Assembly: GCF_009932555.1 (NCBI RefSeq)
Contig: NZ_BLJO01000001.1
Location: 436,472-500,471 of the forward strand
DNA length: 64,000 bases
Source of the DNA: Steroidobacter agaridevorans
GTDB taxonomy: Bacteria > Pseudomonadota > Gammaproteobacteria > Steroidobacterales > Steroidobacteraceae
Direction of reading: 5' to 3'
Part shown: in pieces, positions 32,289-42,445 of the stretch
How the letters are laid out: each line of letters begins with the position of its first letter
How positions within the stretch are numbered: the first letter of the stretch is position 1
Translations under genes and position numbers: made by a program
Notes under the pieces: model-generated
The model's input: the letters and a program-made list of their open reading frames with translations, nothing else
Databases searched by the model: none
Told to the model about the DNA's origin: nothing

Positions 32289-33671
32289 TCATTTGATTCT
32301 GGACACGATCGACTTCAGCTTGCCGCCCTTGCCTCTCTCGATGCGCTCGACGTACTGAAACTCGATCCGGATCTCGTTGCCCACCCGCATCCTGAGCTCC
32401 CGGACGAGCTTGGCTTCATCCTCCGGGCCATAGGCCGCATCGGGGACCAGCACGACTTTCATCTCGCCGAGCTTGTCCTGGACGTACTGGGCTTCTCTGA
32501 CCGGAAAGCCTTTCAGCACCGGACTCAATCTGCCAATCCGATCCCCTCCCGGGGTCAGAATCACGTCGTCGTCACGGCCCAGAACGCGCGCCACGGTCGG
32601 TAGAGCGCTGCCGCAAGGACAGTGCCGCTGTCCGGCGATTGCGCGATCTTCGATCCGATAACGGATGAGCGGCATCGCGTCGTTGATAAAGCCGGTGCAC
32701 ACGATCTCGCCCTCTTCTCCGTCCCGGGCGGGCTCGCCGCTGGAATTCAATATTTCCAGGATGCCGAAATCGGAATGGACGTGATAACTGCCGTGCGCGC
32801 ACGAAGTCACCAGAACGCTCATCTCGGCACAGCCATACTGGTCGAACACCGTGACTCCCAGCTGTTCCTCGATGACCGCTTTCTGGTCGTCGAACAGCGT
32901 CTCACCGGACGTCACTATCGCCTTGGTGATGCCACGCAACGGGATGCCGTGCTTCTTTGCATGGCTTGCGATCGAATAGATGCTGGATGGGTAGCAGTCG
33001 ATGTAGTCCGGCCGCAGCGCCCTCAGCTTCTCGATGTAGAGCCCGATCGTGCCGTCATTCAGATGATACGAGGAGAACAGTACGTTCTTCTGAAAATAGC
33101 TGTGTCGCCAGTACGGCGGATTCCTATCGGACGAGGGAACGATGATCCGTCCGCCGATGGTGGCCCGCAGGCCGTCCTTGTCGATGCCGCACATCGTCAG
33201 GAATCGGTCGTGAAATGCGTAATTTCTCTGCCGGACATTGGCATTGCAGAAGATCCGCAACGGAGTGCCCGTCGTGCCCGTCGTGCTGATGACGGACAGA
33301 TCCTCGAGCGCATAGCGCTCGCTCACGAACTGCTCCGGATTCGATCTCAGCTCGGCCTTCGGCACCGTCGGCAAGTACTGGATATCGGCGACGCCTTTGA
33401 CCTTTTCGATCGGAAACTGGCCCTGCCGGTGCAATTCCCGGTAGTAAGGCACGGTCGCGACCGCGTGCTCGAGCATGCGCACGAGCGTCTCATTTTCGTA
33501 GCCGTCGAGCTCCTGCCGGCTGGCGCGGCTTCTCGCTACCGCCTGCTCATAGTAGGCCTTGTAGTTGCCGCCATGCCGGTTGCGCAGCAAGCTGATGCCG
33601 TACAGAGACAGGGCCACGTTCTGCAAACCCGTGGGCAACGTGTAAAGAAGTTTTTCGGCGCGCTTGAGCAT
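32289..33671 (-). CDS. CapK/PaaK-like adenylate-forming protein
   Basis: A 460-residue protein of the phenylacetate-CoA ligase/CapK family often found in capsule loci. Visible features are ISTTGTTGTPLRIF (phosphate-binding loop), FDQYGCAEMSV (A5-like, with the conserved Glu) and RYRIEDRAI (A7-like, Asp present), plus a CPCGSALP segment. It may activate an organic acid for attachment to sugar or amine. ATG 33671 (MLKRAEKLLYTLPTG) is preferred because the frame upstream is Arg/Cys-rich and overlaps the ATP-grasp gene. Neighbours: ATP-grasp and Cys-less AsnB-like genes. Confidence 0.83.
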   Translation of the reverse strand: MLKRAEKLLYTLPTGLQNVALSLYGISLLRNRHGGNYKAYYEQAVARSRASRQELDGYENETLVRMLEHAVATVPYYRELHRQGQFPIEKVKGVADIQYLPTVPKAELRSNPEQFVSERYALEDLSVISTTGTTGTPLRIFCNANVRQRNYAFHDRFLTMCGIDKDGLRATIGGRIIVPSSDRNPPYWRHSYFQKNVLFSSYHLNDGTIGLYIEKLRALRPDYIDCYPSSIYSIASHAKKHGIPLRGITKAIVTSGETLFDDQKAVIEEQLGVTVFDQYGCAEMSVLVTSCAHGSYHVHSDFGILEILNSSGEPARDGEEGEIVCTGFINDAMPLIRYRIEDRAIAGQRHCPCGSALPTVARVLGRDDDVILTPGGDRIGRLSPVLKGFPVREAQYVQDKLGEMKVVLVPDAAYGPEDEAKLVRELRMRVGNEIRIEFQYVERIERGKGGKLKSIVSRIK

Positions 33672-33705
33672 ATTCGATCCGGCAGTGAAGGTCGGCGATC
33701 CAGTC

Positions 33706-34812
33706 TCAACGACGCTCGAGCAAGCGCAGCTGTGCCGCGTTGTACAACAGCCCATATTCATGGAATGCCTGCAGCACGCGAGGATCCCGCAGCAACGGAC
33801 CCGCGGTCTGCTCCTGGAAGACGATATCGGGATTCGCATTCATCTCGATCAGTATCGGACCATCGGGCGCGAGCGCTACGTCCACGCCGATCAGCTTGTA
33901 GAAGCTGGCGGCCGATTGCAGTTTCGTGGCGATCTCGACCGTTTCTTTCCAGAACGGCAGCTCGAACCCGAGGAACGCGTGCTTGGTATCGGGATGCGCG
34001 TGAAAGCGGTTGCCATTCTTGTCGAAGGCGACCTCCATGAGCCGGCCGTTATGATGATCGACGCCGACCGCGATGCCGCCCGAGCTCCAGTTGTCGACGT
34101 GCGCATTGCCGACACCGAAGCGCATCGCCGCACTGACCAGAATAGTCTCCCCCGATTTGGTCGACAGGGTAACGAGCCGGATCGTGTTGACCGAGGTGTT
34201 CGAGATGGCGGCGATCTTGGCATGCTGCTGCAGGTATTCCTGCACGATCGCAGTGCCTTGCAACCGATAATCCTGCAGGGAAACGACGCCGGTCCCCGTC
34301 TTGACCACAATCTGCGAGCCGCTGCGATAGGCGACTTCGATGCCGCGGCCCGCGTGCCCCATCACCGGCTTGATGATGATCTTGTTCAAACTTTCATTGG
34401 CCGCGAAGATCGCCTCGATCCGGGCGGCATACGGCTGTGACGGCTCGATCTCTCCAAAGTAGCGCGGCAACCTCAAGTCCACGCCTCGACAGACCAGCTC
34501 GCTCACCGCTTTGTCGTTGAAGATCACCTGATAGTCGTAGCGCTGAACTTCCTTCCTGAGGCGCTTCCTGGGGTGCGGGTTGTAGCTGGAACCGTAGTAA
34601 TAGCTCCACGCGTCCCGGGGCTTTTCATCGAGCCGGCACGCCGAATAGTTGTCCGGGTAGCACTTCAGCCGAAAGAAGATATAGAGAAAGTCGGCAACGA
34701 CGCCGAACGCGGATCGGCTGCACTCTTTCCAGTTCACCAGGGAAAAAAAGCAATACGGCAAGGCAAGAAAGCGCAAGGCGCTGCGAACCGGTACGGGGCT
34801 CTCTGAAAGCAT
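33706..34812 (-). CDS. Sugar-transfer-associated ATP-grasp protein
   Basis: A 368-residue ATP-grasp fold protein of the type found next to glycosyltransferases. The ATP-binding Lys region IIIKPVMGHAGRGIEV, the adenine region AIVQEYLQQH, RLVTLSTKSGE, and the metal site VDVALAPDGPILIEMNANPD are visible. ATP-grasp enzymes ligate a carboxylate to an amine or thiol through an acyl phosphate, so it may attach an amino acid or other acid to a sugar. It lies 34 bp upstream of the CapK-like gene on the same strand. Confidence 0.87.
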   Translation of the reverse strand: MLSESPVPVRSALRFLALPYCFFSLVNWKECSRSAFGVVADFLYIFFRLKCYPDNYSACRLDEKPRDAWSYYYGSSYNPHPRKRLRKEVQRYDYQVIFNDKAVSELVCRGVDLRLPRYFGEIEPSQPYAARIEAIFAANESLNKIIIKPVMGHAGRGIEVAYRSGSQIVVKTGTGVVSLQDYRLQGTAIVQEYLQQHAKIAAISNTSVNTIRLVTLSTKSGETILVSAAMRFGVGNAHVDNWSSGGIAVGVDHHNGRLMEVAFDKNGNRFHAHPDTKHAFLGFELPFWKETVEIATKLQSAASFYKLIGVDVALAPDGPILIEMNANPDIVFQEQTAGPLLRDPRVLQAFHEYGLLYNAAQLRLLERR

Positions 34813-35043
34813 GCAGTGATTCCTGGGATGTCCGGGCTATTCGTTCGGTCCGGCGGATCTATCGATCATGTCGTGAACCGCCCGGAGTCGATAACCCGAC
34901 AAAAACCCAATTGTACTCGGTGAGCATTTTATGTCCGGCACCAAGCCGTTTCTCTCACCATGAGAATAAACCTGGCGGTGCGCTCGCCTCCGGGGTTGGA
35001 GTCACGTTTTCGTCATAACCCGGGGGCGCGGCCGCGCCGCGAC

Positions 35044-36849
35044 CTACAGCATGCCAGCACTGACGCTGGTCGATAGTGTCAGGAAGTTCCAGGACGTCGC
35101 CAATACATTCTGGACGGTGCCGATCACGCCCACTCCGATGGCGAGAGCGCGCTTCGCCCAAAGCTCGAAATTCACCATCGGCCACAGCACCTGCTCGTAC
35201 ATCGGCTCCTCGAGCCGGTCGTTCTGATAGTCGGAGAGCAGCTGATCGATGTACGCCTTCCTGAAGATGCCGCGCTCCCGGCACGCCGCGCTGTTGAGCA
35301 GGTCGACGAACTGCCCCAGGCTCGCCGGATCCCGAAACCACTCGGCAATGGGTACGCCGAAGCCCTCTTTCGGCATCCGGAAAAACGCGGGCGGCAGGTA
35401 TTCCCTCGCCATCTCGGCGACCAGGCGCTTGCGCGTGAACCCACCCACCTTGCGGTCCCAGGAGATCTCGTTGAACGCGTCGATCATCGGGCAATGGATG
35501 AACGGATGCCGATGCTCGAGTCCGTACGCGTCATCCAGTTTGGCCAGCGATCCGACCTGGGCCGACAGGTACGCAAACCGGTAGATCCCCAGGATGCGGT
35601 TCAGGATGTCGGCCTTGCTGTGGCCCGACAGGTCCCGCTTGAACTCCGGCAGGTAATCGCCGGGGTCGAACGCCTCGAGCATGCCGGACAGCCGCTCGGC
35701 ATTGTTGCTGATCAGTATGTCGTTCTGCAGGAGGTATTCATCCGGGGGACTGATCATCGCCTGCCTGACCAGGCGCGCCTTTCTGCCCCGGTCGCCGGGA
35801 AGCATCGACAGAGGCAGCAGACGCACCAGCACGGCGAGCAGCTCGCGTGCCGTTGCTTTGCTATAGAACCGGTACACCAGATCGAAGATGTAATAACCGG
35901 TGTAGAGGCTGTCTGCCCCTTCGCCGGAGAGCAGCACGTCGACCTCGCCGCCAAGCCGGGCGTACAGATGGCTCCTCAGCACCGTGCTCGGCGAATCGAG
36001 CGGAAAATCCGTGATCTCGACCGTTCTTTCCAACTGCTCGGCGAACTGGGCGGCACTGACGTAGACATTGCGATGATCGGTGTCGAACAACCGGCTGACG
36101 AACTCCGCCTCCTTCGCCTTGTCGTTCTTGTAGCCGTCGCAGCCGACGTAAATGGTCGGGAAACGCCGTTGCGTGAGCTTGCGATAGGCGCCCACGAGCA
36201 TGCTCGAGTCCATGCCGCCGCTCGAAAGCACCGCGAACCGGTGCGAGTCCGCATCGGCGCACACCGTCTGCAGGCTCTTGCCGAACTCCGCACTGAACTG
36301 GGCCACCCATTTCTGATTGGCGCCCTGGTCCGTCAACGGCGTGCACGGCGTCCGGTTGAAGAACGAGTGCGCCGACTGCAGCTTTCCGTCGGAGAATTCG
36401 ACGATCGTTCCTGGCACCTGCTCCGAGACGCCCTCGAACAGAGTCGCCGGCGGCACCGTGTACTTGACTGCGAAATAGTCGTACACACCACGCCGGTCGA
36501 ACGACCAAGGGCGCCGCGCGAGCGTTCGCAGCTCCCGGACACTGGAGGCGAACAGCAACCGATCGTCCTCCAGGGTGTGATAAAGCGGCTGCTGGCCGAG
36601 GTGATCCCTGACGATCGCGACCTTCCTGTTCCTCTTGTCGTGGATCACGAGGATGAACTGGCCCGGCAGATCCCGGATCGCATCGTGGGACGCGCCGCCC
36701 GCCACGATCCGGCCGAGCACCTGCTGTTGCTCCGGCTGCGGCAGATAGCAGTTGCCCTTCAGATAAACGTCGACTTCGGGAGAGAGGACTTTGCCCGATT
36801 CCCCGCTGATCTCGAAGGCCGCCGTCCTGGTGCTGTACACGCCGTGCAC
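35044..36849 (-). CDS. Asparagine synthetase-like protein lacking the glutaminase Cys (copy 3)
   Basis: A 601-residue AsnB-related protein starting at GTG 36849 with Met-His-Gly instead of Met-Cys-Gly; the frame is closed by TAG three codons upstream, so no Cys2 can be recovered. The N-terminal domain is still recognisable (PGQFILVIHDKRNRKVAIVRDHLGQQPLY), and the synthetase PP-loop SSGGMDSS (209-216) and SGEGADSLYTGYY are intact. It should therefore adenylate a carboxylate but not draw ammonia from glutamine, as in beta-lactam synthetase-type or ammonia/amine-dependent relatives. It is much more distant from copies 1 and 2 than they are from each other. Confidence 0.85.
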   Translation of the reverse strand: MHGVYSTRTAAFEISGESGKVLSPEVDVYLKGNCYLPQPEQQQVLGRIVAGGASHDAIRDLPGQFILVIHDKRNRKVAIVRDHLGQQPLYHTLEDDRLLFASSVRELRTLARRPWSFDRRGVYDYFAVKYTVPPATLFEGVSEQVPGTIVEFSDGKLQSAHSFFNRTPCTPLTDQGANQKWVAQFSAEFGKSLQTVCADADSHRFAVLSSGGMDSSMLVGAYRKLTQRRFPTIYVGCDGYKNDKAKEAEFVSRLFDTDHRNVYVSAAQFAEQLERTVEITDFPLDSPSTVLRSHLYARLGGEVDVLLSGEGADSLYTGYYIFDLVYRFYSKATARELLAVLVRLLPLSMLPGDRGRKARLVRQAMISPPDEYLLQNDILISNNAERLSGMLEAFDPGDYLPEFKRDLSGHSKADILNRILGIYRFAYLSAQVGSLAKLDDAYGLEHRHPFIHCPMIDAFNEISWDRKVGGFTRKRLVAEMAREYLPPAFFRMPKEGFGVPIAEWFRDPASLGQFVDLLNSAACRERGIFRKAYIDQLLSDYQNDRLEEPMYEQVLWPMVNFELWAKRALAIGVGVIGTVQNVLATSWNFLTLSTSVSAGML

Positions 36850-36874
36850 GTAACCACCCTATGTTTGTTCCGAT

Positions 36875-38071
36875 CTATGGTCGTTTCGATGCCAGGCCCG
36901 CGACCAGGTGCAGCAGCCTTTTGGTGTCTTCGTGCCAGTTGTATTTCCCCAGCACTGCCCGCCGTCCGTTCGCGCCGAGCTCTTCCTCGCGCCCGCGCAT
37001 CGCCAACAAGGTCTTCGTCAACTGCAACGCATCGCCGGACGCAAAGGTCCGGCCGCATTGTTCCTGCTCCAGGATGCGCACCATCGGCTTTGCGTCCGAG
37101 GCGAGCACGGGCAGCCCGCAACCCATGTAGTCGAAGATTTTGTTCGGTATGGTCGTGTTTACATGATCGGAAGTGAAGTGAGGGACAATCCCGACACGAC
37201 ACGCATTGAGATACTTCGGCAACTGGGTGTGCTTGACCCACCCCAGCCACGACACATGCTGCTCGACGCCCTTCTCCCGCATCATTTTCTTCAGTGTTTC
37301 GCTCGCGTAGCCGTCACCGATGACAACGAACTTGAAATCCGGGATGTGGCGGACGATCTGCGGTATGGCGTCGAAGACGACCTGTAAGCCGCGGCCCATC
37401 TGGATGCCGCCGGTGTAGATCACCGAGTAGTGATTGCGGATCTGCTGCAGAGTCTCCTCGGGCTCGGCGCCGGGGGAGCCCTCGATGCCTTTCAGATCCG
37501 GCGTATTGCCCACCAACGTGATCTTGTCCGCTTTGCCGCCGCCTCGGATCACGACATCGCCGGCCTCCTCGACCACGACCATGATCCGGTCGATGTGCTT
37601 GAAGGTGTAGCGTTCGACGAGCTTCGCCAGATAAGGATTCCTCACGACCAGATTCAGACCCTGGAATTTCCGGGCGTGCCAGATATCGCGCACCAGCGCT
37701 ACATAGTCTTCGGCCATATCCAGGATCACAGGGATGCCTGCCCGCTTGCCGGCCGAGATCCCCGCAATCGCCATCGGCAGGTCGCGCACGATGATGAGAT
37801 CGATGCCTCGCTCGCGAATGATCGAATCGAGGAAGCCCTTCCACACAGGACTGCAGAACAGCGGGAACGAGGCGAAGTAGTTGAATCGATCGCTGCTCCA
37901 GCTCCTGATCCGGTGCACGTGCAGCCCGTCGATGTTTTCGTAGACCGGCCGCTTCTTCAGGTTGCGCGCGGCCACGTGCAGCTCGTGCCCTCCCGCCATC
38001 AGGGCATGGCATATTTTTTCGACCCGGACGTCCCAGGGGTAGTCCGCGTCCCAGATATACAGAATGTTCAT
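36875..38071 (-). CDS. GT4-family glycosyltransferase
   Basis: A 398-residue GT-B protein. The N-terminal half opens with ILYIWDADYPWDVRVEKI and contains DLIIVRDLPMAIAGI; the donor half has GRGLQVVFDAI, FKFVVIGDGYASETLKKMM and IPNKIFDYMGCGLPVLASDAKPM. These are GT4 features, with the usual Glu of the E-x7-E motif replaced in part (KIFDYMGCGLP), as in WcaI-like members. Its start overlaps the stop of the next upstream glycosyltransferase (ATGA), so both are co-translated. Confidence 0.87.
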   Translation of the reverse strand: MNILYIWDADYPWDVRVEKICHALMAGGHELHVAARNLKKRPVYENIDGLHVHRIRSWSSDRFNYFASFPLFCSPVWKGFLDSIIRERGIDLIIVRDLPMAIAGISAGKRAGIPVILDMAEDYVALVRDIWHARKFQGLNLVVRNPYLAKLVERYTFKHIDRIMVVVEEAGDVVIRGGGKADKITLVGNTPDLKGIEGSPGAEPEETLQQIRNHYSVIYTGGIQMGRGLQVVFDAIPQIVRHIPDFKFVVIGDGYASETLKKMMREKGVEQHVSWLGWVKHTQLPKYLNACRVGIVPHFTSDHVNTTIPNKIFDYMGCGLPVLASDAKPMVRILEQEQCGRTFASGDALQLTKTLLAMRGREEELGANGRRAVLGKYNWHEDTKRLLHLVAGLASKRP

Positions 38072-39183
38072 TTCACAACCATCGCGCTATACAAAGAAAT
38101 CGTGCTGGCCAGGCAGCTGTCGAAGGAAAGCTCGCCCGTTACCGTGGCCCGCGCATTCGCCGCGAGCCGTTCGGCGAAGCTGCGATCGGCCGCGAGCTTC
38201 TTCAATGCCGCGGCCAGCGACTCGGCATCGTCGGAGTCCACCAGCATTCCATTGTGGTTGTCGGTGATCACCTCCGGAATACCGCCCACGCGGGTACAGA
38301 CCACCGGGATGTACATGCTCATGGCCTCGAGCAGCGACATCGGCACGCCCTCGTGCAGCGAGCTCAGCACGAATGCGTCCAGGCCACGCAGATACTGGTT
38401 TACGTCGCGCTGGAAGCCGGTGAACAGCACCTGCCCGGAAATGCCCAGCTGCGCCGCCAAGGACTCCAGTTGTGCCGCCAACGGCCCGTCGCCGACGATG
38501 ATCAGGCGAGCGGCATCGATTTCGTCATGAATGAGCTTGAATGCGTGGAGCAGGCACTTGTGATTCTTGACGGGCACCAGACGGCCGACGGTGCCGAGAG
38601 TGAATGGCCGCTCCGTGCGCGTCGCTGGCGCCCTTCCATGATCCTCCGCCGAGAGTGCGATCCCGTTTTTGATGACGTGCAAGTTCCGCGATGAGATGCC
38701 GCTCGCGCGCAGGAACTCGGCCAGGTCCTTCGAAACGGCGATCAAGCCATCGGTGAGCAGCGCGGCGTTGAATCGCTCGATGTATGCATGACGCTTGCCG
38801 GCCCCGATCATGCCGCGGCCGTGATGAGTCCGGACAATGGGAATGCCGCGCAGCCGGGCCGCGATGCCTGCGACCAGGTTCTCCTTGAAACCGTGCACGT
38901 GGACCAGATCGGGCCGCCACTTGCCCAGCACCGAGTGCATGCGGCGAACCAGCCCGGCAAATCCGAGAGTTCTCTCGTCAACCAGCTCGACTGGAATGCG
39001 GGCGCTTTCCATCCTGGAGTACAGCTCGCCACGATTGAACGCCACCACACACACGTCCGCGCGGTCCGCCAGCCTGGCTATCAGCGCCGCAGCCTGAGCT
39101 TCGGCGCCGCCCCACAAATCGGCGGATATGACATGGCAAATTCTGATCCGGCCCACATCGGTCTTGTCGCTCGATTTGATCAC
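38068..39183 (-). CDS. GT4-family glycosyltransferase
   Basis: A 371-residue GT-B transferase. The acceptor domain starts with CHVISADLWGGAEAQAAALIARL; HVHGFKENLVAGIAARLRGI and RTHHGRGM follow. The donor domain shows GRLVPVKNHKCLLHAF, LIIVGDGPLAAQLESL and SSLHEGVPMSLLEAMSMYIPVVCTRVGG with the E-x7-E pair. Overlaps the downstream glycosyltransferase by 4 bases. It is the first gene of the minus-strand run that ends at 32289. Confidence 0.88.
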   Translation of the reverse strand: MIKSSDKTDVGRIRICHVISADLWGGAEAQAAALIARLADRADVCVVAFNRGELYSRMESARIPVELVDERTLGFAGLVRRMHSVLGKWRPDLVHVHGFKENLVAGIAARLRGIPIVRTHHGRGMIGAGKRHAYIERFNAALLTDGLIAVSKDLAEFLRASGISSRNLHVIKNGIALSAEDHGRAPATRTERPFTLGTVGRLVPVKNHKCLLHAFKLIHDEIDAARLIIVGDGPLAAQLESLAAQLGISGQVLFTGFQRDVNQYLRGLDAFVLSSLHEGVPMSLLEAMSMYIPVVCTRVGGIPEVITDNHNGMLVDSDDAESLAAALKKLAADRSFAERLAANARATVTGELSFDSCLASTISLYSAMVVK

Positions 39184-39743
39184 GCCTATCCGTACCTCAG
39201 AGCGAGACCGACCGCCATTCCTGGCACTTCGCGCCCCCTTTCAATGACCATGGCAATTATGACAGCTCCATACGATGGCGCGGCCCGCACTTAAGTGCAT
39301 GCAGGCGCGACCGGCCGCGGCTCAACGGTTCGAGAATTTACCAACGTTCCCGGATGGCCGAGGGTATTGCGCGCCCAAAATAGTTACTCTGGATCATCGG
39401 CCGCTCGGCACGCGAGTCTCTGCCTCACAAAGTGAGAATTCGGCCGCCGCGACTTGAGGCGCAATACCTGAGAATATGCTGGATGCGACGTAACTGGCGA
39501 AATTCATGGCAGAATCGGCCCGATGGCGAGCCGCAGTCCAGGCTCGCGGCTGCGGCCGGGTCGGCCGGCCGGCCTGCTGCGAGGCTACCACTGTCCCTGG
39601 CGCCTTCCAGTCAGTGCGGCCGAATCACAACAAAGCAGCCGTTGCGGTGCGGCTCCCAGCGATCGCAGACGATCCGTCGCCTGCCGATGTCACCGCTGTA
39701 ATGGACAGGGCACTGATCGAACCACGAGGCTGCGCTCCCGGAT
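39184..39743. other. Large divergent intergenic region
   Basis: The longest non-coding stretch in the window, 560 bases, between the minus-strand glycosyltransferase and plus-strand wecB. Several short frames (60-90 codons) exist on both strands but none has a Shine-Dalgarno or recognisable product. A lower-GC patch lies near 39425-39515. It probably holds both promoters; I could not pick a convincing -35/-10 pair. Confidence 0.6.
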
Positions 39744-40910
39744 ATGAGTCTTAAAGTTTGCGTTGCTTTCGGCACCCGGCCCGAAGCCATCAAGATGGCC
39801 CCCGTGGTCAAGGCGTTGAAGCAGCAACCCGAAGTGGATTGCGCGATTTGCGTCACGGGCCAGCACCGTCAGATGCTGGATCAGGTCTTGACGCTGTTCG
39901 GCCTCGAGCCGCAGATCGATCTGAACATCATGCAGGCGGGACAGGATCTCTATGACATCACCGCGCGCGTGTTGCTCGGGATGCGAGATGCGCTGGCGCA
40001 GCTGAAGCCCGATGTCCTGCTCGTGCACGGCGACACCACGACCTGCTTTGCTGCAGGCCTCGCGGCGTTCTATGCGGGCATTCCGGTTGCGCACGTGGAA
40101 GCCGGACTGCGGACGGGGAACATGCGCGCGCCCTTTCCCGAAGAGGCCAACCGGGCGCTCGTCGGACGCATCACCCAGTTTCATTTCTCGCCGACGCAGA
40201 CCGCACGCCAGAACCTGCTGAAGGAAAACGTCGCCGACAGCAGCATCTACGTCACCGGCAACACCGTCATCGACGCCCTGCTGTCGGTTCGAGACACCAT
40301 CGCGGACTACCCGGCGAGCTTCTGGCGCCAGTACCTGCAGCCCTCGCTGCTGGAGCAGATCGATGTGCCGGGCACCCGCATGATCCTGATCACGGGACAT
40401 CGACGCGAAAACTTCGGTCGCGGCTTTACCGAGCTGTGCGAAGCGATCCGCGAGCTGGCCTTGAGCAATCCGTCGGTCCGCTTTGTGTACCCGGTCCACC
40501 TGAACCCGAACGTGCAACGGCCGGTGAAGGACATCCTGGGCGCCGTCGCCAACGTTCACCTGATCGAGCCGCTGGACTACCTGCCGTTCGTGTTCCTGAT
40601 GAATCGCTGTCATCTGGTCCTGACCGACTCCGGCGGGGTCCAGGAGGAAGCGCCGTCGCTGGGCAAGCCCGTGCTGGTGATGCGGGATGTCACCGAAAGA
40701 CCCGAGGCGGTGGAAGCCGGCACGGTCAAGCTGGTGGGCACGAACCGCGAGAAGATCGTCACGTCGATACAGGAACTGCTCGATGACCAGGACGCTTACG
40801 AGCGGATGTCACGCGCGCACAATCCTTACGGCGACGGCGAGGCCGCGCCACGCATCGCAAGCATTCTGCTGCGCCACGCTGAGGCGCTGACTGGACGGCG
40901 AGCCAAGTGA
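39744..40910 (+). CDS. wecB: UDP-N-acetylglucosamine 2-epimerase (non-hydrolysing)
   Basis: A 388-residue WecB/MnaA enzyme that interconverts UDP-GlcNAc and UDP-ManNAc, supplying ManNAc-type sugars. Signatures: [14 protein letters not shown] near the N-terminus, [38 protein letters not shown] split around the catalytic region, TGHRREN, and the UDP-site stretch [18 protein letters not shown] followed by [11 protein letters not shown]. Length is typical. The stop overlaps the flippase start as GTGA, so the two are co-translated. No wecC is seen here. Confidence 0.95.
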   Translation: MSLKVCVAFGTRPEAIKMAPVVKALKQQPEVDCAICVTGQHRQMLDQVLTLFGLEPQIDLNIMQAGQDLYDITARVLLGMRDALAQLKPDVLLVHGDTTTCFAAGLAAFYAGIPVAHVEAGLRTGNMRAPFPEEANRALVGRITQFHFSPTQTARQNLLKENVADSSIYVTGNTVIDALLSVRDTIADYPASFWRQYLQPSLLEQIDVPGTRMILITGHRRENFGRGFTELCEAIRELALSNPSVRFVYPVHLNPNVQRPVKDILGAVANVHLIEPLDYLPFVFLMNRCHLVLTDSGGVQEEAPSLGKPVLVMRDVTERPEAVEAGTVKLVGTNREKIVTSIQELLDDQDAYERMSRAHNPYGDGEAAPRIASILLRHAEALTGRRAK

Positions 40911-42436
40911 GCACGCCGCCTTCGGTTCCGCCTGCGATCCCTCCGGCTTCAGAACGAGACCTCGCCTCGGGACCCGAGGCTGTGTCGCTTGCCCAAAAAG
41001 CGGTAACGCACACCAGCTGGTTTGCACTGTTCAAGATGATCAGCCAGGTGCTCTCCTGGGGCGTCACCGTGGTCGTCGCCCGGCTGCTCTCGCCGGTCGA
41101 CTACGCTTTGTCGGCGATGGCGACGCTGATCACCGGCTACGCCGAGCTGCTGAGCGAAATGGGCATCGGCGCCTCCATCATCCAGAAGAAGGAGCCCACC
41201 GAGAGCGAGTTGTCGTCGATCTTCTGGTTCTCGCTCGGCGTCGGCGTGCTGTTCGCGCTGGCCTGCATCCCGATCGCGTTCATCACCGCCGAGATCTTCG
41301 ATGAGCCGGACGTGATTCCGCTGATCCTGTCCATCTCCGTGCTGTTCGTGTTCACCGGGCTGCAGGTCGTGCCGCTGTCGCTGCTGAAACGCGACTTGAA
41401 TTACAAGGCGGTCGGGCTGATCGAGATGCAGACCACGATCATCTCCTGCCTCGGCATGCTGGTCATCGCCTATTTCGGCGGCGGCGTATGGACGCTGATC
41501 GGAGGCCGGTTGATCCGCGGCGTGGTCAGGCTGGTGCTGGTTTATCGCACCACGACCTGGCGCCCGAAATTGAATCTGAACTTCGCCGAGACCAAGGGTT
41601 ATCTGAGCTTCGGCATCATGGTGGCCGCGAGTTCGTCCGCCTACTACATGTTCGAGGTCGCGGACCGCTTCTTCGCGGGGCGCGCCTGGACGGCCGAGGC
41701 GCTGGGCTTTTATCTGTTCGCCCTGCAACTGGCCCAGGTGCCGACCGAGAAGCTCACATCGAGCATCAATCAGGTCACCTATTCCCTGTTCTCCCGTTAC
41801 CAGGACGATCTGCGCACGTTCTCCGACTACTATCTGAAGACCATCAAGCTCACGGCCGCGTTGGTGTTTCCGATATTCGTCTCGGGCTTCCTGCTCGGCG
41901 ATCAGCTGATACCCATCCTGTTGGGAGACAAATGGGTGCCCATGTCGACGCTGTTCAAATTCCTGTGTCTGGCGCAGATTCTGGTCACGCTGAACGCGGT
42001 CGTGGGTTTCCTGCACATGGCGCTCGGCAAGCCGATCAAGGGACTGTATTTCAACGTGGCGTGCGCCGTGCTGATGTCTGTTTCCTACTTTTTCGCGGTC
42101 GACTACGAGAAAGAGGCGATCCTGATTCCCTGGTTCACGACTTACCTGCTGATCACGCTGGTCTGGCTCGGCACCACCAATGCCACTCTCGGCATCAGCA
42201 CCTCGCGGTACCTGGGCGCCCTGCGCATGCCGGTGCTCGGGGTCGCCGTCATCGTAGCCATAGACTACGGCCTGGGACGCCTCGAGCAGAACTCGGGGTT
42301 GGGCGTGAGCATCATGCTACCGGTGAAGATCCTGTGCTCGGCCCTGGGATACGGACTGTTCTTCTGGCTGTTCGACCGTACCTTCCTTACTTCCATCCGA
42401 TCGTTGAAAAAGCAGCCCGCCACGGCGCCTCGATAA
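40907..42436 (+). CDS. Wzx-type lipopolysaccharide/EPS flippase (MOP superfamily)
   Basis: A 509-residue polytopic inner-membrane protein with about 12-14 hydrophobic segments, starting at GTG 40907 overlapping the wecB stop. The N-terminus has [32 protein letters not shown], typical of polysaccharide transporters of the WzxC/RfbX group, and [22 protein letters not shown] in the middle. It would flip the lipid-linked repeat unit to the periplasm. The next gene is a glycosyltransferase 9 bp on. Confidence 0.9.
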   Translation: MSTPPSVPPAIPPASERDLASGPEAVSLAQKAVTHTSWFALFKMISQVLSWGVTVVVARLLSPVDYALSAMATLITGYAELLSEMGIGASIIQKKEPTESELSSIFWFSLGVGVLFALACIPIAFITAEIFDEPDVIPLILSISVLFVFTGLQVVPLSLLKRDLNYKAVGLIEMQTTIISCLGMLVIAYFGGGVWTLIGGRLIRGVVRLVLVYRTTTWRPKLNLNFAETKGYLSFGIMVAASSSAYYMFEVADRFFAGRAWTAEALGFYLFALQLAQVPTEKLTSSINQVTYSLFSRYQDDLRTFSDYYLKTIKLTAALVFPIFVSGFLLGDQLIPILLGDKWVPMSTLFKFLCLAQILVTLNAVVGFLHMALGKPIKGLYFNVACAVLMSVSYFFAVDYEKEAILIPWFTTYLLITLVWLGTTNATLGISTSRYLGALRMPVLGVAVIVAIDYGLGRLEQNSGLGVSIMLPVKILCSALGYGLFFWLFDRTFLTSIRSLKKQPATAPR

Positions 42437-42445
42437 GAATCACCT

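Noticed and set aside
35494-37176. A 560-codon plus-strand frame opposite the Cys-less AsnB-like gene
   Set aside because: Antisense shadow; the minus-strand product has the PP-loop and GEGAD motifs.
39432-39754. Small overlapping frames of 60-90 codons in the 560-base gap before wecB
   Set aside because: No ribosome binding sites, no motifs, and several mutually overlapping frames are equally open, as expected by chance in GC-rich DNA.
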